This document shows, piece after piece, positions 36,606 through 44,421 of a DNA stretch of 64,000 nucleotides. A model generated the notes under the pieces. It saw nothing but the letters and a program-made list of their open reading frames with translations. It ran no database searches and was not told the DNA's origin. Source of the stretch: Gymnodinialimonas ulvae (GTDB taxonomy: Bacteria > Pseudomonadota > Alphaproteobacteria > Rhodobacterales > Rhodobacteraceae); the NCBI RefSeq assembly GCF_037543845.1, contig NZ_JBBIFX010000001.1, positions 372,001 to 436,000 of the forward strand, in the 5' to 3' direction. Every line of letters begins with the position of its first letter. Positions within the stretch are counted from its first letter, which is position 1. Made by a program: the position numbers and the translations under genes.

Positions 36606-37028
36606 ATGGCCATCCAGCGCACTTTTTCGATCATCAAACCCGACGCCACCAAGCGTAACCTCACCGGCAAGATCAATGCCAAGTTCGAGGAAGCGGGCCT
36701 TCGCATCGTCGCACAGAAGCGTATCCACCTGACCATGGCGCAGGCCGGAGTTTTCTATGAAGTTCACAAAGAGCGCCCGTTCTACGGCGAGCTGTGCGAA
36801 TTCATGGCCTCCGAGCCGATCGTGGTGCAGGTCCTTGAAGGCGAAGACGCGATTGCGAAGAACCGCGAAGTGATGGGTGCCACGAACCCGGCCGAAGCCG
36901 CTGAGGGCACGATCCGTAAAGAATTTGCGTTGTCGATTGGCGAAAACTCCGTCCACGGCTCCGACGCACCGGAAACCGCGGCGGTCGAGATCGCCTATTT
37001 CTTCTCGGGGCTTGAACTGGTCGGCTAA
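36606..37028 (+). CDS. ndk: Nucleoside diphosphate kinase
   Basis: Ndk keeps NTP and dNTP pools balanced through a phospho-His intermediate. The 140-residue product is of normal length. It begins MAIQRTFSIIKPDATKRN and has the active-site NSVHGSD with catalytic His117. GGAG lies 8 nt before ATG 36606; the frame is open 15 residues further upstream but the conserved start is here. A strong terminator follows the stop, so it is probably monocistronic. Confidence 0.98.
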   Translation: MAIQRTFSIIKPDATKRNLTGKINAKFEEAGLRIVAQKRIHLTMAQAGVFYEVHKERPFYGELCEFMASEPIVVQVLEGEDAIAKNREVMGATNPAEAAEGTIRKEFALSIGENSVHGSDAPETAAVEIAYFFSGLELVG

Positions 37029-37052
37029 GCCGCCTTACGTCCCCGCCATGCC

Positions 37053-37085
37053 AAAAGGGCCGCGCAAGATGCGCGGCCCTTTTTT
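37053..37085 (+). terminator. Rho-independent terminator of ndk
   Basis: AAAAGGGCCGCGC-AAGAT-GCGCGGCCCTTTT followed by more T residues makes a long perfect stem with a 5-nt loop and a U tract. It begins 24 nt past the ndk stop codon. Confidence 0.95.
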
Positions 37086-37115
37086 GTTGCGTGCCAGCCT
37101 GTGATCCGGAAACCG

Positions 37116-37141
37116 AAAAGGGCGCCCGCGTGGGGCGCCCT
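37116..37141 (-). terminator. Rho-independent terminator of the small secreted-protein gene
   Basis: On the minus strand AGGGCGCCC-CACGC-GGGCGCCCT is followed by TTT. The 9-bp stem begins 29 nt past the stop codon of the gene at 37170-37490. It stands back-to-back with the ndk terminator. Confidence 0.85.
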
Positions 37142-37169
37142 GTCCGGGGAGAGATGGTTTGGGGGGAGA

Positions 37170-37490
37170 TTACTCGTCTTCGAGCGACGCGGCGCGGAGG
37201 CGGTCGAAGATGTCTGCGCCGTAGGCGGGGGTGCCGTTGACGAGGGTTGCGCCGTTCACGCCGCGCAGGTCGGAGGCAACGTCCTGGTCTTCGTTGAGGA
37301 CCGAGAAGGTCTGACCCAGGCTGCCCGTGGGCGACACGCGGGTGCCGACGCCGTTGACGTTGGTGCGCTCGAGCGCGCTGTCTTCGAACTGGTTGAAGTG
37401 CTGGATCGCGGCGACGGAGGCTGCGGATTGGGCGAAGGCCGGGGCGGCGAGGGAAGCGGCGACGGCGGCGATGATTGCGATGTTTTTCAT
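37170..37490 (-). CDS. Small secreted protein of unknown function
   Basis: The 106-residue protein has a clear signal peptide (IAIIAAVAASLAAPAFAQSA, cleavage after AFA). The mature part of about 85 residues is acidic with little hydrophobic content: FEDSALERTNVNGVG, VLNEDQDVASDLRGVNGATLVN and IFDRLRAASLEDE. No cysteines, repeats or known motif are seen. The start ATG has GGAC upstream, and a strong terminator follows, so it is a real monocistronic gene. Function is not recognised; periplasmic location is inferred from the signal peptide. Confidence 0.75.
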   Translation of the reverse strand: MKNIAIIAAVAASLAAPAFAQSAASVAAIQHFNQFEDSALERTNVNGVGTRVSPTGSLGQTFSVLNEDQDVASDLRGVNGATLVNGTPAYGADIFDRLRAASLEDE

Positions 37491-38152
37491 TTGACTGGTC
37501 CTATTCAGTTTGTGTGGTGGGCCTGATGTGGGAGGCGGCCCTGATTTGGTTTCGTTGGCGAGCCGTTGTGGCCTGCCGATGAGATGAATATGGCGGGTGG
37601 GTTGCTGAAATACGATACACGGAACCGCGAGAATTGGGGGTTTTAGGTGCGCTTGTGCACAGAACCTCCGACACCCTGCACCAACCCCACGGGGGCGTGA
37701 GCCTGGGTCTCAGCGGCGTGAAAACAGACGGTGATTTTGAAATGTTTGGGCGGAGAGGGGCGGTGCGATTCCCCCCATGGGCACCGCAAGCGCTCGTGAT
37801 GTGCCAGCCTGCGGGCGATTGGCACGCAATTGCGCCGCTTTATTGGGCAAGGTGCGAATCTGGCGCTGGCAGCGGCGCAATCGCCTTCCATGATCCGGTG
37901 CTGCGTCGCTAACTGAACTCAGCCAGACTACGTGGGATTGTCTCCTCCCTTCCTAAATCCCGCGCAGTGGCACGACTTAGTGTCGGCGGTCCGCATATCG
38001 TCTCTCTTCCTTCCTGTGGATCGCCGGCACGTTTTTCCCCTTAAATCGTTGGGCTATCGCATGGCTCGCCATAAATCTGCCACATTTTGGCACCGTGAAA
38101 TGCCGCATTTTCGATGGAGGGTCGGCCCTGTAATCAGTGTCGGAGTAACCCT
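37491..38152. other. 660-bp gene-poor stretch of lower GC
   Basis: Between the secreted-protein gene and the small ORF at 38153 I see no supported gene. Open frames on both strands lack ribosome sites, and their translations look random. The right half (37920-38150) is less GC-rich than its surroundings. A pair of similar 11-mers lies near its right end (see 38078-38111). A small RNA or regulatory region is possible but not shown. Confidence 0.5.
38078..38111. promoter_or_regulatory. Direct repeat of an 11-mer upstream of a small ORF
   Basis: TGCCACATTTT (38078-38088) and TGCCGCATTTT (38101-38111) match at 10 of 11 positions. They start 23 bp apart, about two turns of DNA, and end about 40 bp before the start of the 32-residue ORF. 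This spacing suits a dimeric regulator binding on one face. No known family box is recognised. Confidence 0.3.
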
Positions 38153-38251
38153 ATGCCTTCCCCCAAACCCATCCCAAAACCCGAAAAAGAGCAGGCCCCT
38201 GAAAAGGAGCGCCCGGTTCCGGTGCGTTTTTCGGATTGGGCCAGCATCTGA
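38153..38251 (+). CDS. Small basic Pro/Lys-rich ORF, 32 residues
   Basis: ATG 38153 is preceded by CGGAG at a spacing of about 7 nt, a good ribosome site. The 32-residue product is rich in Pro, Lys and Glu (PKPIPKPEKEQAPEKERP) and ends with VRFSDWASI, a less biased, possibly functional tail. Similar tiny ORFs with a charged N-terminus and a conserved aromatic tail exist in bacteria, but I do not recognise this one. Support comes from the ribosome site, composition, and the repeat pair upstream. It may be a leader peptide or a spurious frame. Confidence 0.4.
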   Translation: MPSPKPIPKPEKEQAPEKERPVPVRFSDWASI

Positions 38252-38392
38252 GCCAACCGCCGGGTTGCCGCGTCTGATACGACCGCGTCAGATCAGGCCC
38301 GGTGGTAAATTGTGCCGATAGGTCGCCGTGCTTTTTACGTGTCTGGTCGGTTTTGACACGCCACCGCAGCAGGCGCGGTGTAGCGTGCCGTC

Positions 38393-39442
38393 ATGGAACA
38401 TCTGACCCACACCCAAGCGATGCGCGATGCCGTTCTGGACGGTCTGCACGACATCCCGTTTCCCAGTGATGACGCCGAGCGGCCTGCCGCACTCCTGACG
38501 CGCTGCCCCGTTGCGGCCCCAACACCCCTTGTCTCAGCCGATGCGCTGGCCACTGAACTCGGCCTGACGGCGTTGCACATAAAGGACGAGCGCGATCGCA
38601 TGGGCTTGGGAAGCTTCAAGTCACTTGGTGCGGCCTATGTCATTGCCTGCGATGCGCAGAGCGGCCGGGCGGCGGGCGCGGCCTATTACGCGGCCAGTGC
38701 CGGGAACCACGGCTTGTCGGTGGCGGCGGGGGCCAAGGCCTTCGGGGCGCGGGCGGTCATCTACCTTGCGCAAACGGTGCCGGCGGCGTTCGGGGCGCGA
38801 TTGGAAGCCCTGGGCGCCGAGGTGCGGTGGCGTGGGGCGATTTATGAACAGAGCATGGCCGCCGCCGCCGAAGACGCCAAGGCGGAGGGGGCGATCGTGT
38901 TGTCGGATTCGTCCTGGCCCGGATATCTGGAACGGCCGCATCGCTTGATGGAAGGGTATCTGGTGTTGATGCATGAGGCGGCGGCCGAGATGGCGGAGGC
39001 GCCGACGCATATCTTCCTTCAGGCCGGTGTTGGCGGCCTGGCCTGCGCCTGCGCCGCCTATGCGCGAAAGGTCTGGGGCCATGCGCCGCGGATCGTCGTG
39101 GTGGAACCCGACGCCGCGCCTGCGCTGCACGCGTCCGTGGCGGCGGGCCGGTCGGTTGTGGCACCGGGCCCGGCCTCGGCGATGGGGCGGCTGGATTGCA
39201 AAGAGCCGTCGTTGATCGCGCTCAAGGGCCTGGCGCGGGATGCGGATGATTTTGTGCTGATCTCGGAGGCCGAGGGGCAGAGCGGCGCCGACACGGCGGC
39301 GCGGATCGCAATGCCCTCGACGCCGTCGGGGGCGGCAGGCTTGGCGGGGCTTTTGGCGGCGCGGGTCGGGGGACCGGCGGGCGATCTGGGCCTTGATGGC
39401 GGGTCGCGCGTGCTGGTGATCCTGAGCGAGGGGCCGGAATGA
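38393..39442 (+). CDS. PLP-dependent lyase, diaminopropionate ammonia-lyase-like
   Basis: The 349-residue protein is a fold-type II PLP enzyme. The Schiff-base Lys is K76 in MGLGSFKSLGAAYVI; AASAGNHGLSVAAGAKAFGARAVIYL follows, and QAGVGGLACA is the phosphate-binding Gly loop. The K-site context (GSFKSLG) resembles diaminopropionate ammonia-lyases more than threonine dehydratases. Such enzymes deaminate 2,3-diaminopropionate or related amino acids to a keto acid and ammonia. The stop overlaps the start of the M24 gene by 4 nt, opening a three-gene coupled cassette. In ectoine degradation a PLP dehydratase (EutB) occupies a similar place; identity with it is not claimed. Confidence 0.82.
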   Translation: MEHLTHTQAMRDAVLDGLHDIPFPSDDAERPAALLTRCPVAAPTPLVSADALATELGLTALHIKDERDRMGLGSFKSLGAAYVIACDAQSGRAAGAAYYAASAGNHGLSVAAGAKAFGARAVIYLAQTVPAAFGARLEALGAEVRWRGAIYEQSMAAAAEDAKAEGAIVLSDSSWPGYLERPHRLMEGYLVLMHEAAAEMAEAPTHIFLQAGVGGLACACAAYARKVWGHAPRIVVVEPDAAPALHASVAAGRSVVAPGPASAMGRLDCKEPSLIALKGLARDADDFVLISEAEGQSGADTAARIAMPSTPSGAAGLAGLLAARVGGPAGDLGLDGGSRVLVILSEGPE

Positions 39443-40608
39443 CAGCGCCGCGTGGCCTTCCGCGCGCAGAATTCGCGGCGCGGTGTGCCAAGGCGCAGGT
39501 AGAGATGGCGCGCGCGGGGCTTGGCGCGCTCTTGCTGACTACAGAGGTTGAGCTGCGGTATTACACCGGGTTTCTGACGCGGTTTTGGGAAAGCCCGACG
39601 CGCCCGTGGTTCGTGATCGTGCCGTCTGCCGGCGCGCCGATTGCGGTAATCCCGTCGATTGGCGCGCATTTGATGGGGCAGACCTGGGTTGAGGACATTC
39701 GCACATGGTCCGCGCCGGATTACGGCGATGACGGGATCGGTTTGCTGGCCGAAACCCTGCGCGAGGTGGTGCCGGATGCGGGCGCCATCGGGTTGGCGAG
39801 CCATCTGGAAAGCCATGTGCGGATACCGAGGGCGGATTTGCACCGGCTGGAGGCCGCTTTGGGCGCGCGCCGCCTGATCGATGATGCGGCGATTACCTGG
39901 CGGCTGCGGACGATCAAATCCGAACCGGAAATTGCCAAGATCACCGCCGCTGTGGCCGTGGCCGACCGGGCCTTTGCGCGGGTGGATGAGATCGCCGGTG
40001 CGGGCGTCCCGTTGGAGCAGGTCTTTCGCCGGTTTCAGATGCTGTGTCTTGAGGAAGGGGCCGATTGGGTGCCGTATCTGGCCGGGGCGGCGGGGCGGGG
40101 CGGCTATCGGGATGTGATTTCTCCTGCGACGGAGGCGCCGTTGCAACCGGGCGATGTGTTAATGTTGGACACGGGCGTGATCCGCGATGGGTATTTCTGC
40201 GATTTCGACCGCAATTATAGTGTTGGCCCGCCCTCTGCTGCCGTCGCATCGGCCCATGCGCGGCTGATCGAGGCGGTGGATGCGGGGCTGGCGGCGGCGC
40301 GGCCCGGCGCGCGTTTCGCCGATCTGTTCCACGCGATGAACGCGGTGGTGCGCCCGAGTGGCCCACCGGACGCGAGCGCGTCGGAGGCGGGACGGTTGGG
40401 CCACGGGCTTGGCCTGCAATTGACCGAGGGGCCGTCGATCATTCCGGGCGATGACACGGTGCTTGCGCCGGGGATGGTCCTGACGCTGGAGCCGGGGGTG
40501 GATATGGGTGGGGGCAAGATCATGGTCCATGAAGAGGATATCGTGATCCGCGAGGGCGGCGCGGTTTGCCTGAGCCGCCGGGCCGGGCGGGAGATAGTGG
40601 TGATATGA
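39439..40608 (+). CDS. M24-family metallopeptidase / hydrolase (Xaa-Pro peptidase or ectoine-hydrolase-like)
   Basis: The 389-residue protein has the creatinase N-domain and a pita-bread C-domain with a complete dinuclear metal site: D244, D255, H322, E351 and E366. The layout fits Xaa-Pro dipeptidases and also the ectoine hydrolase DoeA/EutD, which opens a cyclic amide in the same fold. It overlaps the upstream lyase gene and the downstream racemase-like gene by ATGA, so all three are translated together. Substrate choice cannot be made on motifs alone; a tree with characterised DoeA sequences would separate the options. Confidence 0.85.
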   Translation: MTAPRGLPRAEFAARCAKAQVEMARAGLGALLLTTEVELRYYTGFLTRFWESPTRPWFVIVPSAGAPIAVIPSIGAHLMGQTWVEDIRTWSAPDYGDDGIGLLAETLREVVPDAGAIGLASHLESHVRIPRADLHRLEAALGARRLIDDAAITWRLRTIKSEPEIAKITAAVAVADRAFARVDEIAGAGVPLEQVFRRFQMLCLEEGADWVPYLAGAAGRGGYRDVISPATEAPLQPGDVLMLDTGVIRDGYFCDFDRNYSVGPPSAAVASAHARLIEAVDAGLAAARPGARFADLFHAMNAVVRPSGPPDASASEAGRLGHGLGLQLTEGPSIIPGDDTVLAPGMVLTLEPGVDMGGGKIMVHEEDIVIREGGAVCLSRRAGREIVVI

Positions 40609-41348
40609 GCGCGCTTGCCTATACGCTTGTTGACCGGATGCCGCCGCAACTGGGCTTGGTGGTGTTGCAATCGGACGAAACCATCGAGGCGGATATGCGC
40701 CGCTTGATGCCCGCGGAGGTGGAGCTGTTGGTGACGCGCATCCCCTCGGCGGAGGACGTCACGCCCGAGACGCTGGCCGCGATGGAGGGGGAGTTGGCCG
40801 GGGCGGTGTCGCTGTTCCCACGCGCGGCGCAGTTCTCGGTCGTGGGCTACGGCTGCACTTCGGGCACGGCGCAGATCGGCGCGGGACGGATCGCAGAGCT
40901 GGTGCAAGGCGGGTGCAACGCGGGCGCGGTGACGCAGCCGGTCTCGGCGCTTGTGGCGGCGTGCGGGCATCTTGGGGTGACGCGCCTCGGCCTGATCAGC
41001 CCCTATGTCGCGGCGGTCTCGACGCATTTGCGGCACGTGTTGACCGACGCGGGCCTGGAGATCGCAGCCTTCGGCAGTTTCGACGAGGGCGAAGAAGCGC
41101 GCGTGGTGCGCATTGCCCAATCGGCGGTGCGCGACGCGGCTTTGGCGGTGGCAGCGCAGGCGGACTGCGACGTGCTGTTCCTGTCGTGCACAAACCTGCG
41201 CACGCTGGATGTGATTGCAGAAATCGAGGGCGAGACGGGCCTGCCGGTCCTGTCGAGTAATCTCGTCTTGGCCTGGGACATGCTGCGTCACGCAGGGAAG
41301 CGCGGGGCCGAAAGCGCGCCGGGCCGTCTGTGGCGCGCGGGTTTTTGA
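40605..41348 (+). CDS. Asp/Glu racemase-superfamily enzyme (EutA / maleate-isomerase-like)
   Basis: The 247-residue protein has the two-cysteine layout of the superfamily: C84 in VVGYGCTSGTAQIGAGR and C195 in VLFLSCTNLRTLDVI. This double motif (GCTS and SCTNLR) matches the maleate cis-trans isomerase, arylmalonate decarboxylase and EutA branch rather than classic glutamate racemase. EutA acts in hydroxyectoine use. The ATG overlaps the M24 stop. ATG 40605 is the right start because of this overlap and the conserved block that follows. Reaction unknown; inference of an ectoine-like substrate rests mainly on the neighbours. Confidence 0.8.
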   Translation: MSALAYTLVDRMPPQLGLVVLQSDETIEADMRRLMPAEVELLVTRIPSAEDVTPETLAAMEGELAGAVSLFPRAAQFSVVGYGCTSGTAQIGAGRIAELVQGGCNAGAVTQPVSALVAACGHLGVTRLGLISPYVAAVSTHLRHVLTDAGLEIAAFGSFDEGEEARVVRIAQSAVRDAALAVAAQADCDVLFLSCTNLRTLDVIAEIEGETGLPVLSSNLVLAWDMLRHAGKRGAESAPGRLWRAGF

Positions 41349-41407
41349 CAGGGGCCGATCACGGCAGGATATTACACCCTCAGGGGGCGAGGATAAAGGA
41401 AGACGAC

Positions 41408-42442
41408 ATGCGCGCGGCGCTTATCAAAGACTTCAACGCGGATTTGTCCATCGAGACGGTCGATGATCCTTCCTGCCCCGACAATGGCGTGGTGCTGGAA
41501 GTGGCGGCCTGCGGCGTCTGCCGGTCGGATTTCCACGGCTGGGTGGGGGAGCATCCGAAGGTTGGGCCGGGCTCGATCCTTGGCCATGAATATTGCGGCA
41601 CTGTGGTGGCGGCGGGCCCGCAGGCCACGCATCCGGTTGGCGCACGGCTGATCGCGCCGTTCATCCTGGCCTGTGGGGCGTGCCCGGCCTGCGCGACCGG
41701 CGTGTCTAACACCTGCGCCAACCAGATCACGCCGGGTTTCGGCACGCCTGGGGCCTATGCGCAATATGTGGCGGTGCCGTTCGACCATAACCTTGTCGCA
41801 TTGCCCGAGGCCATGTCACCGGCCTTGGCGGCGGGGCTCGGGTGCCGGGTGACGACCGCGTGGCACGCGCTCACGGACCGCGCGCAGGTGCGCACGGGCG
41901 AATGGGTCGCGGTGCATGGCACCGGGGGGATCGGGCTGGCCACGTTGCTTTTGGCGCGCGCGCTTGGGGCGCGGGTGGTGGCCGTGGATGTTGTTGATGA
42001 CAAGCTTGCCCATGCCAAGGTGCATGGGGCGGAGGCCGTTGTGAACGCGGCCAACGTCGATGCAGCCGAGGCGATCCGCGAGCTCACCGGGGGCGGCGCG
42101 CATGTCTCGATCGAGGCGCTGGGGATCGGGCCGACGACAAACGCGTCGCTGGATTGTTTGCGCATTCTCGGGCGGCATGTGCAGGTCGGGATGCCTGCGG
42201 GCAGCGGCATGATGGAGGTCAACATGCGCGCGATCTATGCCAAGCAATTGTCGTTCTTCGGCACCCGCGGCATGCCCGCGTGGAAATACCCCAGCCTGCT
42301 GGAGATGATCGACAGGGGTGCCGTGGACATCACCCCGATGCTGGCGCGCGAGGTGGCCCTTTCGGGCGCGAGCGCGGAGTTGCACGCGATGCACGGGCCG
42401 ACCGCGCCGGGGACGGCGGTGATCACGGATTTTGCCGCTTAG
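41408..42442 (+). CDS. Zinc-dependent alcohol dehydrogenase family protein
   Basis: The 344-residue medium-chain dehydrogenase has the catalytic zinc ligands in CGVCRSDFHGW (C38) and GHEYCG (H60, E61). The structural zinc loop is C89, C92, C95 and C103. The nucleotide-binding segment is GTGGIGLATLLLARALGARVVAVDV. It would oxidise a small alcohol or related compound with NAD(P). ATG 41408 follows GGAAGA; the open frame starts earlier inside the racemase gene. It lies 59 bp after that gene and may belong to the same unit. It overlaps the convergent nitroreductase gene by 4 bp at the stops. Confidence 0.92.
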   Translation: MRAALIKDFNADLSIETVDDPSCPDNGVVLEVAACGVCRSDFHGWVGEHPKVGPGSILGHEYCGTVVAAGPQATHPVGARLIAPFILACGACPACATGVSNTCANQITPGFGTPGAYAQYVAVPFDHNLVALPEAMSPALAAGLGCRVTTAWHALTDRAQVRTGEWVAVHGTGGIGLATLLLARALGARVVAVDVVDDKLAHAKVHGAEAVVNAANVDAAEAIRELTGGGAHVSIEALGIGPTTNASLDCLRILGRHVQVGMPAGSGMMEVNMRAIYAKQLSFFGTRGMPAWKYPSLLEMIDRGAVDITPMLAREVALSGASAELHAMHGPTAPGTAVITDFAA

Positions 42443-43305
42443 TCGAGCTTGAACCCGATAGTGCGGATATAGGCCCCGAAATCCGCGCGCTCGGGCTGGC
42501 TGTACTGGCGGACCTTGTCCTCGGACCAGGTGTAGGGATCGGCGGTTCCGAAGCTTTGTTCGAAGCGTTGGGTTCGGTAGGGCTGCGTTGCGGCGCGGTC
42601 GGCGTCATAGGCGGTGAGCGCGGCGGGCAGGGCGGCCTCGGAGTAACGGTCGGTGTGCAAGGTTGCGGCCAGCGGCAGGCGCTTGGCGATGCGCGGTGGC
42701 GCGTCGGGCCAACCGACCGCGAGACCGGCGAAGGGAAAGACATGATCGGGTAGGGACAGCAGGTCGGCCACCGCGCGCGCCTCATTTCGCACGGCGCTGA
42801 TCGGGCAGGTGCCAAGTCCCACGGCATCGGCGGCGGCGGTGAAGGCCCCAAGCGCGATGGCCGCGTCGCAGGCGGCGTTGAAGACCGCGTCGAAATGGTC
42901 GTTGGCGAAGGGCACGTTGGCCTCGGCGTGCAGCAGGCGCTGCCGCCGGTTGTTGCCGCAGAACACCAGAAGTCTCGGCGCATCAGCGACCCAGGCCTGT
43001 CCGCCGACCAATGTGGCAAGGCGCGCGCGCAAGCCGTCGTCGTCGATCACGATGATATCGCGTTGTTGCAGGTCGCTTTTGGTTGGGGACGACAAGGCGA
43101 GCGCGCTGAGCGTGTCGATCAGGGGGCGTGGAACCGCGCGATCCGTGAACCGGCGGCACGATCCGCGCGCCGCCATCGTGGTGAGCGCAGGGGCATCTGC
43201 GGCCTCTGGTACGACCCTAGGGGCATCCAGAAACCGTGTGTCCAACGCCTCTTGCAAAGGTGTTTCATTAGCGTTGCTTACAGTTTCTGTCACAACATTT
43301 CCCAT
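42439..43305 (-). CDS. Nitroreductase family protein
   Basis: The 288-residue flavoprotein family member shows ARGSCRRFTDRAVPRPLIDTL near 46-66 and SSPTKSDLQQRDIIVI. FMN contacts lie in the RSCRRF-like loop. The central DAAIALGAFTAAADAVGLGTCPISAVRNE and LPDHVFPFAGLAVGWPDAPP are family blocks. Substrates range from nitroaromatics to flavins and quinones and cannot be told here. It is tail-to-tail with the alcohol dehydrogenase gene (stops overlap by 4 bp) and divergent from the fumarate-reductase-like operon, 60 bp apart, so it shares that promoter region. Confidence 0.9.
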   Translation of the reverse strand: MGNVVTETVSNANETPLQEALDTRFLDAPRVVPEAADAPALTTMAARGSCRRFTDRAVPRPLIDTLSALALSSPTKSDLQQRDIIVIDDDGLRARLATLVGGQAWVADAPRLLVFCGNNRRQRLLHAEANVPFANDHFDAVFNAACDAAIALGAFTAAADAVGLGTCPISAVRNEARAVADLLSLPDHVFPFAGLAVGWPDAPPRIAKRLPLAATLHTDRYSEAALPAALTAYDADRAATQPYRTQRFEQSFGTADPYTWSEDKVRQYSQPERADFGAYIRTIGFKLD

Positions 43306-43365
43306 TCATAAAGTTGGGGTATCGGTGTATGCCGACGATAAGCCAAGCTGGAGAGCGGAGCCAAG

Positions 43366-44076
43366 ATGCCAAGCGACGTTTTGAGTGTAACGATTGATCG
43401 CGCCGACGGGCCGCAGAGCTATGACGTGCCGGCCTATGACAATCAGACCGTGCTGGACGTGGTCAGTTGGGTGCAGCAGAACGTGGACCCGACGCTGAGC
43501 TATCGGTTTGCATGCCGTGTGGGCATGTGCGGGTCGTGCGCGATGATGGTCAACGGCGTGCCGCGATGGACCTGTCGCACGCATGTGTCGAAGGTGACGG
43601 CCGGCGCGGCGATCCATATCGGGCCGTTGCGAAACCTGCCTGTTATCAAGGATCTGGCGGTCGACATGGATCCGTTTTTCGACAAATGGGTGGCCGCCGA
43701 GGGGGTCCATCACGGCGGCCTGACGCGCGACGATCCGATTGCGCCCGTCGCTGAGGACAGCGCGGCGCGGGTGGAGGCGAACGCAGGCATCGAATGCATC
43801 AATTGCTCGGTCTGCTATGCGGCGTGTGACACGGTGGCGGGCAATGCGGATTACCTTGGCCCGGCGGCGTTGCAGCGGGCGTGGACCCTATTGAACGACG
43901 CCAAGGACGAAGGGCGTGTGGCGATCCTTGATGCGGTCAGCGGGTCGGGCGGGTGCCACAATTGCCATTCGATGGGGTCCTGCACGGCATATTGCCCGAA
44001 CGAGCTTGATCCGATGTCGGCCATCGCGAAGCTGAAACGCGAGACGGCGAAGAACTTCTTCCGGAAGGGGCGATAG
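43366..44076 (+). CDS. Fumarate reductase / succinate dehydrogenase-like iron-sulfur subunit
   Basis: The 236-residue protein carries electrons between the flavoprotein and the membrane quinone. All cluster ligands are visible: the 2Fe-2S set C50, C55, C58, C70 in FACRVGMCGSCAMMVNG; the first ferredoxin set C144, C147, C150, C154 in CINCSVCYAAC; and C200, C206, C210 in CHSMGSCTAYCP, which give 4Fe-4S and 3Fe-4S sites as in SdhB. An additional C197 is present. GGAG sits 5 nt before the ATG. It is first in the operon, unlike the usual sdhCDAB order, and the membrane subunit follows directly after the stop. Confidence 0.92.
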   Translation: MPSDVLSVTIDRADGPQSYDVPAYDNQTVLDVVSWVQQNVDPTLSYRFACRVGMCGSCAMMVNGVPRWTCRTHVSKVTAGAAIHIGPLRNLPVIKDLAVDMDPFFDKWVAAEGVHHGGLTRDDPIAPVAEDSAARVEANAGIECINCSVCYAACDTVAGNADYLGPAALQRAWTLLNDAKDEGRVAILDAVSGSGGCHNCHSMGSCTAYCPNELDPMSAIAKLKRETAKNFFRKGR

Positions 44077-44421
44077 ATGCTGGGGCTGCGACTTTACATG
44101 GCGCAACGCATCACGGCGCTTTTGATGGGGCCGTTCGTGCTCGGGCATATCGCGGTGATGATCTATGCGATCCAGGGCGGGGTGACGGCCGAGGAAATCC
44201 TCGGGCGGACGCAGGGATCGTTCCTATGGTTCGCGTTCTACGGGCTTTTTGTGGTGGCGGTGTCGATCCACGGCGCGATCGGTTTGCGGGTCATCGCGCA
44301 TGAATGGGCCGGCCTGAAAGGCGCGGTTTTGGAGGCCGTGATGTGGGCCATCGGCCTGGCGCTTTTTGCACTTGGGGCGCGGGCGGTCTGGGCGGTGACA
44401 TTCGCGGGGGTGGGCGCATGA
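44077..44421 (+). CDS. Cytochrome b-type membrane subunit 1 of the fumarate-reductase-like complex
   Basis: The 114-residue protein has three hydrophobic helices: MAQRITALLMGPFVLGHIAVM, FLWFAFYGLFVVAVSIHGAIG and VLEAVMWAIGLALFALGARA. His residues in GHIAVM and SIHGAIGLRVIAHEW are candidates for heme b or quinone-site ligands. The motif SIHGxxGLRxxxxEW is shared, in altered form, with the next gene. The ATG lies 1 nt after the iron-sulfur gene stop, with GGAAGGGG upstream. It serves as a membrane anchor with the next protein, much like SdhC. Confidence 0.88.
   Translation: MLGLRLYMAQRITALLMGPFVLGHIAVMIYAIQGGVTAEEILGRTQGSFLWFAFYGLFVVAVSIHGAIGLRVIAHEWAGLKGAVLEAVMWAIGLALFALGARAVWAVTFAGVGA

Noticed and set aside
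37819..37836. TTGGCACG...TTGC sequence like a sigma-54 promoter
   Set aside because: The distance between the GG and GC elements is one base short, and no gene lies suitably downstream.
37932..38321. 129-codon GTG frame overlapping the 32-residue ORF
   Set aside because: No ribosome site, no recognisable product, and a composition typical of a random frame.
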